15,786 bases of DNA from Thermoleophilia bacterium (GCA_025934335.1 JAICYG010000052.1:1-15786), one strand, 5' to 3'; counted from the stretch's first letter, positions 1 to 6,715 are shown. Numbers and translations are program-made. The notes: generated by a model not told the origin, from the sequence alone.

Positions 1-1
1 C

Positions 2-352
2 GTCTCGAAGCTCTCCCATCTCCGCTTCGAGCCGTCGGGCCCGACGAACGACGCCGACATCCGCACCGCGAAGTCGATCGTCGACTACATCTTCCGCTGG
101 TTCGGCAAGAAGTTCCTCGACGTCGACCAGCAGGAGGAGGCCGGCATCCTCTCCGCAGAGGTGCGGGCGAACCTGGCCGCGAAGTACGCGAACGGCGAGA
201 CCGTGAAGGCCGAGGCGCCGGCGCCCGGTCAGACCGCGCTCTTCAACTCGTTCGAGGATGCGATCGAATGCAACCGCTGCGGCGGCCGCATGGTGCGCGC
301 CGGCACCTGCTACACGTGCCGCGACTGCGGCACGTCGACCGGCTGCGGTTAG
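2..352 (+). CDS. nrdJ: Adenosylcobalamin-dependent ribonucleoside-diphosphate reductase (NrdJ), C-terminal end only
   Basis: This is the last 116 codons of a protein that begins left of the window. The frame reads through from base 2 to the TAG at 350-352. Before the tail it contains SKLSHLRFEPSG and KSIVDYIFRWFGKKFL, typical of the end of the catalytic part of class II (B12-dependent) ribonucleotide reductase. The tail is a cysteine cluster, ECNRCGG, about ten residues, then CYTCRDCG and a final GCG. In this family the cysteine-rich C-terminus is thought to bind zinc and help re-reduce the active-site disulfide. The enzyme makes deoxyribonucleotides from ribonucleotides in the cytoplasm without needing oxygen. 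A second in-frame TAG follows the stop directly. The active-site and cobalamin-binding residues are outside the window and cannot be checked. Confidence 0.9.
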   Translation, partial: VSKLSHLRFEPSGPTNDADIRTAKSIVDYIFRWFGKKFLDVDQQEEAGILSAEVRANLAAKYANGETVKAEAPAPGQTALFNSFEDAIECNRCGGRMVRAGTCYTCRDCGTSTGCG

Positions 353-384
353 TAGTTAGTCAGTAGTCAGCGATTCGCGAGCAA

Positions 385-422
385 GCGTTGCGTCACGAGC
401 TCCCGTGCCCGTGACGCAACGC
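385..422. terminator. Perfect 13-bp stem hairpin after nrdJ
   Basis: Left arm gcgttgcgtcacg (385-397) is exactly complementary to cgtgacgcaacgc (410-422), with a 12-nt loop. It lies 32 nt after the nrdJ stop and 23 nt beyond the stop of the convergent minus-strand gene at 446, so it could end transcripts from both sides. There is no T-tract on either side, which is common for terminators in high-GC actinobacteria. Function is inferred from position and stem strength. Confidence 0.7.
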
Positions 423-445
423 CCGCCCGACCCCTCAGGAGGTCT

Positions 446-889
446 TCACTTGACCGTCGTCTTGGGCTTGGTCAGGAGCCTGTGAGCCGACCAGCTCCCC
501 CCGCCTTGCGGGCTCGCCCAGGTGCCCGACATCGACAGGAGCCCGGTGACCTTGCCCTTGTAGGTCGCGCCGACTCTCACGGCGCCGAACCTGATTCCGC
601 TGCTCGTGACGGCGCCACTGATCCCGTACGTGCCGGCGGGCTTCGAGAGCTTGATCGTCCCCTTCAGCCGCGACCGCGTCTGAGTCCACGTGAGGGTGAA
701 CGTCCCTGAGAAGGCGCCGCTGTACTTGCCGGACCACGTGCCGCCGAGCTTCGGCGTGGAGCTCATCGCGCCGACGGCAGTCGCGGCGAAGCAGCAGACC
801 GCGACGATCACCGCGGCCCAGACAACGCCGCGCGCCACACGACGTGACGGTGCAATGCGCCTGCCTGGTTCCTTGCGTTGTCTCGTCAT
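446..889 (-). CDS. Small exported or membrane-anchored protein of unknown function
   Basis: A 147-aa protein if started at ATG 889 (MTRQRKEPG). The frame is open back to an ATG at 955, but that start would lie inside the perfect inverted repeat at 922-973, so 889 is preferred; the ribosome binding site is weak either way. The N-terminus is very basic, followed by a hydrophobic stretch (GVVWAAVIVAVCCFAATAVGA, about residues 21-41) that looks like a signal peptide or single anchor. The rest is rich in Gly, Ser, Thr and short beta-strand-like segments (GGTWSGKYSGAFSGTFTLTW, RLKGTIKLS, TYKGKVTG), suggesting a small secreted beta-sheet domain. I do not recognise a family. It is convergent with nrdJ and divergent from the gene at 1005. 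Confidence 0.6.
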   Translation of the reverse strand: MTRQRKEPGRRIAPSRRVARGVVWAAVIVAVCCFAATAVGAMSSTPKLGGTWSGKYSGAFSGTFTLTWTQTRSRLKGTIKLSKPAGTYGISGAVTSSGIRFGAVRVGATYKGKVTGLLSMSGTWASPQGGGSWSAHRLLTKPKTTVK

Positions 890-921
890 CCTCGTGAGCC
901 TGCGCTTCTGCCCCCGCGAGC

Positions 922-973
922 GAAAGGCGGGAACACCCCACGAAATCGAGTTCATGGGGTGTTCCCGCCTTTC
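922..973. repeat. 19-bp perfect inverted repeat in a divergent promoter region
   Basis: The left arm (922-940, gaaaggcgggaacacccca) and right arm (955-973, tggggtgttcccgcctttc) are perfectly complementary, separated by a 14-nt spacer. The element lies between the divergent genes at 889 and 1005. Its right edge covers the expected -35 region of a putative leaderless promoter whose -10 is at 993-998. It may be an operator for a dimeric or tetrameric regulator; a transcript hairpin or a small mobile palindrome are alternatives. Confidence 0.75.
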
Positions 974-992
974 CCGGCTCGACCCGCGGCTC

Positions 993-998
993 TAGCCT
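993..998 (+). promoter_or_regulatory. Putative -10 element of a leaderless promoter
   Basis: TAGCCT fits the actinobacterial TANNNT -10 pattern and ends 6 nt before the ATG at 1005. No Shine-Dalgarno sequence precedes that ATG. This geometry places the transcription start at or next to the start codon. The same layout occurs before the gene at 9296. No convincing -35 is visible. Confidence 0.4.
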
Positions 999-1004
999 CG
1001 CCCC

Positions 1005-1274
1005 ATGGCGGATGCGGCCGAGACCTTCGTCGCCGAGTGCTTCTGGCCGGGCGTGAGCACCGACGACGTCGAGGCTCTCGACCGGCGGGCTCGCGCGGCG
1101 GCGGCGGAGACGGGGCCCGACCGGCCGATCCGCTATCTCGGCTCGCTTCTGATCCGCGAGGACGAGGTGGTGTTCTGCCAGTTCGAGGGCCGTGCCGACA
1201 CCGTGCGGGAGACGGCCGAACGTGCGGGCGTCCCGTTCGACCGCATCCTCCTGACCCGGCGGTCACTCGGCTGA
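1005..1274 (+). CDS. DUF4242-like (nickel-binding-family-like) small protein
   Basis: An 89-aa cytoplasmic protein with no signal or membrane segment. The layout resembles the DUF4242 family of small ferredoxin-like-fold proteins: an N-terminal strand (TFVAECFWPGVS), an acidic/alanine-rich helix, a central strand pair (IRYLGSLLIREDEVVFCQFEG), and a last helix and strand (TVRETAERAGVPFDRILLT). Some members of that family have been described as nickel-binding, but I see no clear His cluster here, so metal binding should not be assumed. ATG 1005 is chosen because a -10 element sits just before it and the first strand starts soon after. It ends 13 nt before the stop of the convergent LuxR gene. 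Confidence 0.65.
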   Translation: MADAAETFVAECFWPGVSTDDVEALDRRARAAAAETGPDRPIRYLGSLLIREDEVVFCQFEGRADTVRETAERAGVPFDRILLTRRSLG

Positions 1275-1287
1275 CGACGCCGTCGCT

Positions 1288-4011
1288 CTAGCGGCGGTCG
1301 AGCGCCCGCGCGAGCTGCGCACGGGAGGAGATGCCGAGCTTGCGGTACGCACGCGACAGGTTCGCCTCGACCGTCCCGACCGAGACGAACGCGCGCTCGG
1401 CGATCAGCCGGTTCGAGAGCCCGTCGGCAGCGAGCAGCGCAATCCGCTCCTCGGTCGGCGTGAGCGTCTCGCTCGCCCTGCGCGTGCGCACGCGCGCCAG
1501 CTCGGCCCGCGCACGGTCCGCCCACGGCTCCGCGCCGAGCGAGGCGAAGGTCGTAAGCGCTTCGTCGAGCGCCTCGCGCGCCTGCCGTTTCTCCCGGCGG
1601 CGCCGACGGAGCTCGCCGAGCACGAGCAGCGTGCGCGCCCGCTCGAACGGCATCTCGAGCCCTTCGTGGCAGGCAGCCGCCTGCTCGGCCGCCCGAAGCG
1701 CGCCTTCGAGGTCGCCGGCGCCCGCCTCGACGAGCGAGTGAGAACGCGCGGCGACGGCGCAGAGCCACGGCCGCGGGATCGCCGCCGCACGCCGCTCGAG
1801 CCGCTCCACGAGCGCCCTCGCGCGCGGGAGGTCGCCGACACCGAGCGCCGCCTCGACCTGGTCCCCGTGGAAGCGGAACGGCGCGGGCTCCGGCCAGCGG
1901 GCGCTCGCCTCGTCCGCGAGGGTCAGCTGCCTGTCCGCTTCCTCGAGCTCACCCGCGGTGAGCGCGGCGAAGCCGAGCATCGAATGCGTCTGCGTGAAGA
2001 GGATCGCCGCGGCATCCGACGGCCCGCCGAGCCACGTGAGCGACTCCTCGCCGAGCCGCCGCGCCTCGTCGACGTCGCCCGCCTGCGCGCGCACGAGGCC
2101 GAGGGCGAACCGGGCGACGCAGGCCATCGGCGCCTGCTCGATCTGCTCTGCGAGCGCGAGCGCCTCGCGCGCGAGCGCCTCCGACTCCACCGGCGCGCCC
2201 GTCCAGAGCTCGATCAGCGCGAGCGCGATCAGATCGCTCTGCCGCTCCGGCTCGTTCCCCTGCTCCTCTGCGAGCGTGAGGAGCTCGACCGTACGTTGCC
2301 GCGCAAGCTCGAAGTCGTCGAACAGCGACGGCCAGAGCGCGCCGACCGAGCTGAGCAGCCAGCCCTGTGCGTGTCGCTGCCCTTCGAGGCTCCGGTCGAT
2401 CAGCTCGTGGGCGGCGGCCTCCCCCGTGAGCAGCAGGCCGAGCGCGAGGTGCTGGAGCGCGAACGACTCGATCTCGGGCGCGTCCCGACCGGCCACGAGG
2501 TCGAGCGAGGCGCGCGCGTGGGCGACCATCCGCGGGGCGTCGACGGACGATAGCCAGGCGAGGCGCGCGTGCGCCTCGGCGGCGAGCAGGGGGTCGTCGA
2601 CCTCGCTCAGGCCGCATGCGAGCACCGGGACGCCGCGCGCGTCTCCCATCGCCGAGTACACCGCCCCCAGATCGAGGAGCGCACGCGCGCGCCCGGCGGG
2701 CGGCGCGTCGACGAGCGCCGCCTCCAGGGCCGCGGCTGCAGCCTGGACGTCGCCGGCCACGTAGAGGTAGTTCCCGAGGGCAGTGCGGCGGCGCGCGGCA
2801 GCAGCGCGATCGTCCGGTGGAGTTCGCTCGACCGCGAGCGTCGCCAGCTCGGCGGCAGCCGCGGTCGCGCCGCTTGCGGATGCGAGACGCGCGACGGCCT
2901 CGAGCTCCGCCGCCAGGTCCTCGTCGGGGCCGCGGCCGGCGAGCGCCAGGTGCCGCACGCTCTCCTCCCGGCTCGAGACGGCGCCCGCCAGCGCTCGATG
3001 CGCAGCACGGCGCTGCGAGGTGGATGCCGACCGGTACACCGCCGCCGCGAGCAGCGGATGCGTGAACTCGATCCTGTCGCCGTCGATCCGCACCACGCCC
3101 GCCTCCTCGGCCGGAGCGAGCGCGTGGTCCGGCACGAGCTCCGTCGTCGGCGCCTGCAGGCACGAGGCGAGCAGCAGCGCCTCGCGCGTCTCGCGCGGCA
3201 GGCGTGCGACGCGTGCCGTGAGCAGCGCGTTCGGCTCGGCCGGCACCGGCAGACGATCGACGGGTGCCGTCACCTCGAGGCGGATCAGCTCGCGCGCGAT
3301 CTCGAGCGCATAGAAGGGATTGCCGCCGCTCGCGGCCGTCACCTTGACGAGCGTCGGCCTCGGCAGCGCGTGCCCGAGCTCGAGCACGAGGATCTCGTGG
3401 ATCGCGGCGAGGCTCAGCGGCCCGAGGACGACCTCCGTTCGCCGCTCGGCGGGGATCCCGTCGGCGAAGGTAACGGCCGGCTCGGCGGCGGACCTGCGCA
3501 CGGAGGCGAGCACGCCGACGCGATGGACGGCGAGCCGGCGCATGGCGTAGGCGATCGCATCTGCCGACGGCCGATCGAGCCACTGCGCGTCGTCGACCGC
3601 GACCAGGACAGGCCGGTCCGCCGCCAGCGTCTGCAGCACCGAGCGCAACGCCGTCGCGACCGCGCGCGGCGGGACTGCGCGCTCATCGAGGTCCCCACGC
3701 AGGAGAACGCCGTCGAGGGCGCGCCGCTGGACGCGCGGCAGGGACCGAAGGACGTCCGCGTCGACGCTCTCGAGCAGGTCGCCGAGACCCGCGAACGAGA
3801 GCTGCGCCTCCGCGCCGCTCGCGCGCGTCTCGAGGACGAAGTGCCCCGCGGTCTTCGCCTGCGTTACCGCGTGCAGCCAGAGCGTCGTCTTCCCGATCCC
3901 CGCAGCGCCTGCCAGCACCACGGCGCGCGGGCGCTCCGACAACCGGGCCACGAGCTCCTCGAGCACCTCGAGCTCCGCCCGACGACCGACCACTGCCGGC
4001 TTCGTGAGCAC
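1288..4011 (-). CDS. LAL-type LuxR-family transcriptional regulator (AAA/NACHT-like ATPase plus HTH)
   Basis: A 907-aa protein starting at GTG 4011 (VLTKPAVVGRR). The GTG has an AAGG motif 8 nt upstream and puts the conserved VGRRAELEVL right at the N-terminus, as usual in this family; the frame is open further upstream to 4089 but that part looks non-coding. Walker A is GAAGIGKTT (about residues 35-43) and Walker B is LVAVDD followed by AQWLD (about 136-145). The middle is alpha-helical and alanine/leucine-rich, resembling TPR-like repeats. The last 60 residues are a LuxR HTH: LTPTEERIALLAADGLSNRLIAERAFVSVGTVEANLSRAYRKLGI. LAL proteins are large ATP-binding transcription activators in the MalT style; the inducer is unknown. 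A promoter, tiny ORFs and a hairpin lie upstream. Confidence 0.93.
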   Translation of the reverse strand: MLTKPAVVGRRAELEVLEELVARLSERPRAVVLAGAAGIGKTTLWLHAVTQAKTAGHFVLETRASGAEAQLSFAGLGDLLESVDADVLRSLPRVQRRALDGVLLRGDLDERAVPPRAVATALRSVLQTLAADRPVLVAVDDAQWLDRPSADAIAYAMRRLAVHRVGVLASVRRSAAEPAVTFADGIPAERRTEVVLGPLSLAAIHEILVLELGHALPRPTLVKVTAASGGNPFYALEIARELIRLEVTAPVDRLPVPAEPNALLTARVARLPRETREALLLASCLQAPTTELVPDHALAPAEEAGVVRIDGDRIEFTHPLLAAAVYRSASTSQRRAAHRALAGAVSSREESVRHLALAGRGPDEDLAAELEAVARLASASGATAAAAELATLAVERTPPDDRAAAARRRTALGNYLYVAGDVQAAAAALEAALVDAPPAGRARALLDLGAVYSAMGDARGVPVLACGLSEVDDPLLAAEAHARLAWLSSVDAPRMVAHARASLDLVAGRDAPEIESFALQHLALGLLLTGEAAAHELIDRSLEGQRHAQGWLLSSVGALWPSLFDDFELARQRTVELLTLAEEQGNEPERQSDLIALALIELWTGAPVESEALAREALALAEQIEQAPMACVARFALGLVRAQAGDVDEARRLGEESLTWLGGPSDAAAILFTQTHSMLGFAALTAGELEEADRQLTLADEASARWPEPAPFRFHGDQVEAALGVGDLPRARALVERLERRAAAIPRPWLCAVAARSHSLVEAGAGDLEGALRAAEQAAACHEGLEMPFERARTLLVLGELRRRRREKRQAREALDEALTTFASLGAEPWADRARAELARVRTRRASETLTPTEERIALLAADGLSNRLIAERAFVSVGTVEANLSRAYRKLGISSRAQLARALDRR

Positions 4012-4043
4012 GGCGGAACCTTGCCACGGCACGCAGCGCGAAG

Positions 4044-4074
4044 CGAGGCCCCGGCCGGGTGGGGCCCCGCCTCG
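4044..4074. promoter_or_regulatory. GC-rich hairpin just before the LuxR-type gene
   Basis: An outer 6-bp stem (cgaggc 4044-4049 with gcctcg 4069-4074) competes with a second 6-bp stem (ggcccc 4047-4052 with ggggcc 4061-4066). It lies between the stop of the 58-codon ORF (4093) and the GTG start of the regulator (4011) on the minus strand. It could be a terminator, an attenuator or a structure that controls access to the start. No T-tract is present. Confidence 0.45.
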
Positions 4075-4092
4075 TCGCCTCCGCGGCACCGG

Positions 4093-4269
4093 TCATCCCT
4101 GGAGCTCGGGACGCACCGCACCGCGGCGGGCACGCACGACGGGCTCCAGTCCCGCCGCGCGCGGCAGACGCCGAATGTGCCTGCCGGAGCTCGCCTTTGC
4201 GCATGCATCGGCGATCCGCTCAATTCGCTCGGCTGCGATACCGGCGCGGACGATCTGCTCGTAATACAT
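4093..4269 (-). CDS. Possible 58-aa small protein upstream of the LuxR-type regulator
   Basis: ATG 4269 is preceded by a strong ribosome binding site (gaggagg, then aaacgag, then ATG). The product begins MYYEQIVRAGIAAERIERI, an amphipathic, helix-like N-terminus, and becomes arginine-rich. I recognise no family and there is no membrane segment or signal. The second half overlaps GC-rich sequence that is open in several frames, so the downstream part is weak evidence. It is on the same strand as, and 81 nt before, the regulator, and probably shares its transcript. It may be a real small protein or a translated leader that couples to the regulator. Confidence 0.42.
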   Translation of the reverse strand: MYYEQIVRAGIAAERIERIADACAKASSGRHIRRLPRAAGLEPVVRARRGAVRPELQG

Positions 4270-4448
4270 CTCGTTTCCTCCTCTCTTCGCTGACGACGGG
4301 ACCTGAACGAGGACGTGCAAGGGCGTGCGAGGACGTTGCGTCCACGAGGGACTCCTTCCGATCGATGGGTTACGGCCGCGGCCGGAGCCGCAGCACACCG
4401 CCCGCCTGCGAAGCGAGACGCGGTACGGCTACCGGAGCGCCGGCGGGT

Positions 4449-4520
4449 CTACGCGCCGAGCGAGAGGCGCGCGACGCGAGGCCCGAGCATGTTCGGCGAC
4501 GGCGTGAGCTTCGTCTGCAT
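4449..4520 (-). CDS. Possible 23-aa leader peptide
   Basis: ATG 4520 has an excellent ribosome binding site (aaaggagg, then ctcg, then ATG) and lies about 45 nt downstream of the expected transcription start of the promoter at 4574-4602. The peptide begins MQTKLTPSPNML and ends at TAG 4449-4451. It is too short for family assignment. It is the first translatable frame on the transcript leading to the LuxR-type gene, so it may be a leader peptide. It has no obvious run of one amino acid that would suggest classical amino-acid attenuation. Confidence 0.38.
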   Translation of the reverse strand: MQTKLTPSPNMLGPRVARLSLGA

Positions 4521-4573
4521 CGAGCCTCCTTTCGCGAATCGCCGACCCCGACGGCCGGCGAATGAAGCCCGAT

Positions 4574-4602
4574 AGATAATCACGCACGGACCGCCCTGTC
4601 AA
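4574..4602 (-). promoter_or_regulatory. Sigma-70-type promoter for the leader ORFs and LuxR-type gene
   Basis: Read on the minus strand, a perfect -35 TTGACA (4602-4597) is followed, after exactly 17 nt, by TTATCT (4579-4574) as a -10. The local sequence is noticeably AT-richer than its surroundings. Transcription would start near 4566 and run into the tiny ORFs and the regulator. This is the best consensus promoter in the window. Confidence 0.65.
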
Positions 4603-4659
4603 GCCCGCTGCCCACGACGCATTCGCACCCCTCGTAGCGGGCCGGCCCCGAAGCGGGTC

Positions 4660-4685
4660 GCGGGGCCCGGGCGAGCGGGCCCCGC
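4660..4685 (-). terminator. GC hairpin ending the 4701-6006 cluster
   Basis: Left arm gcggggccc (4660-4668) pairs perfectly with gggccccgc (4677-4685), with an 8-nt loop. It begins 15 nt after the stop of the minus-strand gene at 4701 and lies before the promoter at 4602, so it would separate two transcription units. No T-tract follows. Confidence 0.6.
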
Positions 4686-4700
4686 AGATCGAATCCTCTC

Positions 4701-5210
4701 CTAGGAAGCCGGGCCTTGCGGCTCGACCCGCGACGCCGCGACGACCGTCTCCGACTCCACGGAGCCGTCGACGTCGTGTCGCTGCTCGGGCCAGTCGCCG
4801 CTCGACCAGTCGTCGTGACCACCGTCGAAGAGCGACGAGATCGCCTTCCTCGCGGCCGGCATTGCGGCGACCGCCACCATCCCGACCCCGGCCACGAAGA
4901 GCACGGTATTCCGCGTCCTGTGGCTCTGCTGCTTCTCGACCCGCCGCTGCACCGACCGCAGTTGGTCCGCGAGCTCGTTCAGCTGTGCCCGCAAAACGGG
5001 GTCGGTTGCCAGCCTGCGGGCGACGCCGGTGATGCCCATCTGCCTGCGCGCGCGCTCGCGCGCGGCGACACCGGTCGTGAGCGCCTCGACGAGGCGCCGC
5101 CGAAGCTTCTCGTCCTTCGCAAGCGGGTCGCCGTAATCGCTGACGACGCTCCTGACCGTGCTCGCGGCATCCGACATCCTGCTCTTCACACCACCGTTCC
5201 GTCCGAACAT
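4701..5210 (-). CDS. Membrane-anchored protein of unknown function
   Basis: A 169-aa protein. ATG 5210 is fixed by a near-perfect ribosome binding site (aaggaggt, then gcgtac, then ATG), although the frame stays open further upstream. The first 100 residues are charged and helical (DPLAKDEKLRRRLVEAL, then QLNELADQLRSVQRRVEKQQ, likely coiled coil around 75-95). One membrane segment follows (NTVLFVAGVGMVAVAAM, about 101-117). The tail is acidic (DGGHDDWSSGDW). I recognise no named family. It follows the gene at 5234 after 23 nt and is probably the last gene of its operon, with a hairpin downstream. An envelope or stress role is only suggested by the neighbours. Confidence 0.72.
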   Translation of the reverse strand: MFGRNGGVKSRMSDAASTVRSVVSDYGDPLAKDEKLRRRLVEALTTGVAARERARRQMGITGVARRLATDPVLRAQLNELADQLRSVQRRVEKQQSHRTRNTVLFVAGVGMVAVAAMPAARKAISSLFDGGHDDWSSGDWPEQRHDVDGSVESETVVAASRVEPQGPAS

Positions 5211-5233
5211 GTACGCACCTCCTTGCGTTCTGC

Positions 5234-5857
5234 TCACCGAGAGTCTCGTCGCCCGCCGCCGGAAGCAAACCCCGGAGCCGGCTCGCCGTCGTCCCGCGGC
5301 GGGTGCTGCGGCGGCCCGTCCCCGAGGACGTCGTCGAGGAGCGCCCGGTAGTGCTGCAGCGATTCGTACAGATCCTCGCGCGAGAGGCCGCCGTCGTCCG
5401 ACCGCCGGAGCGTCCCGTGAGCGCGCCGGTAGTGCTCTACCGCCTCGGGATGGTCGACCGAGAGCAGCGCGGCGCGCGAATCGAACCCTGCCTGCATCGG
5501 ATAGCCGCAATCTGCAAGCACCGTCGCCGTGAGAGCATCCGCCCTCGTAACCGCCGGCAGCGGCGCCTCGTCGAACTGCTTCTCGATCTGGCGCCACTCC
5601 GACTCGTACGCGTTGCGTTCGGAGCTCCTCACCTCGGCGATCCGCAGCTCGCGACGACGCTCGAGCCGCTGTTCGAGCTCGTGCTCGCCCTTACGGCGGC
5701 CGCCCGAGCTCTTCAGCGTACGGTCGTACTCGGCGGCGAAGCGGCCGCGAAGCTCCTCCGTGCGGTGCAGGCGCTTGCGGTGCGTCGCCGCCGCGGCCAG
5801 CGCCGCGACGACGACGATCACCGCGACCGCAATCGCGATCCAGGCCCAGCCTGGCAT
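5234..5857 (-). CDS. N-terminally anchored protein of a conserved unknown family
   Basis: A 207-aa protein. ATG 5857 overlaps the stop of the upstream 49-aa gene by one base (TGATG), which argues for translational coupling and for this start. Residues 3-24 form one membrane segment (GWAWIAIAVAVIVVVAALAA). Then comes a charged, partly coiled-coil region (LRGRFAAEYDR, HELEQRLERRRELRI) and conserved-looking motifs YESEWRQIEKQF, LSVDHPEAVEHYRRAH and EDLYESLQHYRALLDDVL. From memory, the RF..EYDR, SVDHP..V.HYR.AH and HYRAL..ELL pattern recurs in a widespread family of uncharacterised bacterial proteins; I cannot give it a number. The C-terminus is a proline/glycine-rich tail. Function is unknown. 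Confidence 0.75.
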   Translation of the reverse strand: MPGWAWIAIAVAVIVVVAALAAAATHRKRLHRTEELRGRFAAEYDRTLKSSGGRRKGEHELEQRLERRRELRIAEVRSSERNAYESEWRQIEKQFDEAPLPAVTRADALTATVLADCGYPMQAGFDSRAALLSVDHPEAVEHYRRAHGTLRRSDDGGLSREDLYESLQHYRALLDDVLGDGPPQHPPRDDGEPAPGFASGGGRRDSR

Positions 5858-6006
5858 CAAAGAGCGCCGCGCCGTCCGCCGAGGACTGCGAAGAGAGCGA
5901 CGACGACGGCCACGATCAGCAACAGCCAGAGGAAGCTGTTGACGGCGACGCCGCCGCCGATCGCGAAGATGATCAGCAGCAGGACGATGATCCAGAGAAG
6001 AGGCAT
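5857..6006 (-). CDS. 49-aa hydrophobic membrane protein
   Basis: The ATG at 6006 has a good ribosome binding site (aaggag, then accatcag, then ATG). The peptide begins MPLLWIIVLLLIIFAIGGG and has a second hydrophobic stretch (FLWLLLIVAVVVALFAVLGG) and a short basic end (RRGAL). Two membrane helices separated by a Gly-rich turn resemble the small hydrophobic / lmo0937-like (DUF5670-like) proteins often found among stress genes. Its TGA stop shares one base with the ATG of the gene at 5857. It is the first gene of a three-gene minus-strand operon that follows the DUF892 gene after 106 nt. Confidence 0.75.
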   Translation of the reverse strand: MPLLWIIVLLLIIFAIGGGVAVNSFLWLLLIVAVVVALFAVLGGRRGAL

Positions 6007-6073
6007 CTGATGGTCTCCTTCGACGTAGGGTCAGGAGACAAACGGAGAAGTGGCCGCCCGAGTTGCGGGCAGC

Positions 6074-6103
6074 CGGCGCGCCGACCTCCCGGCCGGCGCG
6101 CCG
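6074..6103 (-). terminator. Repeated GC element, possible hairpin, downstream of the DUF892 gene
   Basis: The 12-mer motif gccggcgcgccg occurs twice, about 20 nt apart, just after the stop of the DUF892 gene. Because ggcgcgcc is self-complementary, the two copies can also pair as a stem of about 9 bp. It may act as a terminator or partial terminator between the DUF892 gene and the 49-aa gene. Weak evidence. Confidence 0.35.
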
Positions 6104-6112
6104 TGCAAGCCT

Positions 6113-6619
6113 CTAGGCCTTCGCCTTCTGGTTGATGCCCGACTTGAACATGCCGCCGGTTGCGATCTTCGTCAGCAGCTTGTCGGCTTTCGACTCCTCG
6201 CCGAGGGTGTCGTCGAGAAAGCTCTTGGCGTCGCCGAGGTCCAGGTGGTCGGCGAGCGTCTTCAGGGTGCCGTAGCCCGCGATCTCGTAGTGCTCGACCC
6301 GCTGCGCGGCTGCGATCAGGGCAGCGTCGATCACGGTCGGGTCGCCCTGCATCTCGAGGACCTCCTGGCCCTCCTTGATCAGGCCCTCCATGCCCTTGCA
6401 CTTCTCGCCGCCGGGCGTCTCGCCGATCTGCGAGAAGATCTGCTCGAGCCGCTGGACATGCCCGCGCGTCTCCTCGAGGTGGTGCTCGAACGCGTCCCGA
6501 AGCTCCTCGTGCGACGATGCGTTCGCCATCTTCGGAAGCGCCTCGACGAGCTGCTGCTCGGCACTGTAGAGGTCCTGGAGCTGCTCGACGAACAGGTCGT
6601 GAAGGTTCTGAAGCTGCAT
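6113..6619 (-). CDS. DUF892 (YciE/YciF-type) ferritin-like protein
   Basis: A 168-aa protein started at ATG 6619, which has a good ribosome binding site (aaaggag, then attc, then ATG). The sequence follows the DUF892 four-helix pattern: NLHDLFVEQLQDLYSAEQQLVEALPKM at the N-terminus, HLEETRGHVQRLEQIFSQIGE, then AALIAAAQRVEHYEIAGYGTL and AKSFLDDTLGEESKADKLLTKIA. The Glu and His residues in EETRGH and EHYE are placed as in a ferritin-like di-metal site. Family members are stress-induced, and ferroxidase or damage-protection roles have been proposed. Divergent from the gene at 6739. No signal peptide, so cytoplasmic. Confidence 0.92.
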   Translation of the reverse strand: MQLQNLHDLFVEQLQDLYSAEQQLVEALPKMANASSHEELRDAFEHHLEETRGHVQRLEQIFSQIGETPGGEKCKGMEGLIKEGQEVLEMQGDPTVIDAALIAAAQRVEHYEIAGYGTLKTLADHLDLGDAKSFLDDTLGEESKADKLLTKIATGGMFKSGINQKAKA

Positions 6620-6697
6620 GAATCTCCTTTCGGATGTGTGGGCTCCAGGGTCGAACGGGCGACGGCGCACCGGGGGTACGGCGCGAACCTTTACGAA

Positions 6698-6715
6698 GTT
6701 CTCACACCCGAGAAC
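6698..6715. promoter_or_regulatory. Short dyad between divergent genes
   Basis: gttctc (6698-6703) and gagaac (6710-6715) form a perfect 6-bp inverted repeat with a 6-nt spacer in the 119-bp gap between the DUF892 gene and the arylsulfotransferase-like gene. Position suggests an operator, but a dyad of this size can occur by chance. Confidence 0.3.

Noticed and set aside
357..370. Tandem tagtcag repeat after nrdJ
   Set aside because: Only two 7-bp units; too short to carry meaning beyond a stop-rich trailer.
2569..4293. A long open frame on the plus strand opposite the LuxR-type regulator
   Set aside because: Its product is an arginine-rich, low-complexity antisense reading of the GC-rich regulator gene, with no recognisable domain; the minus-strand frame has complete ATPase and HTH motifs.
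4220..4345. A 41-codon GTG frame with an aaggag ribosome binding site, minus strand
   Set aside because: It overlaps the 58-codon ORF with the stronger site, and its product is arginine-rich and unstructured; kept only as part of the leader finding.
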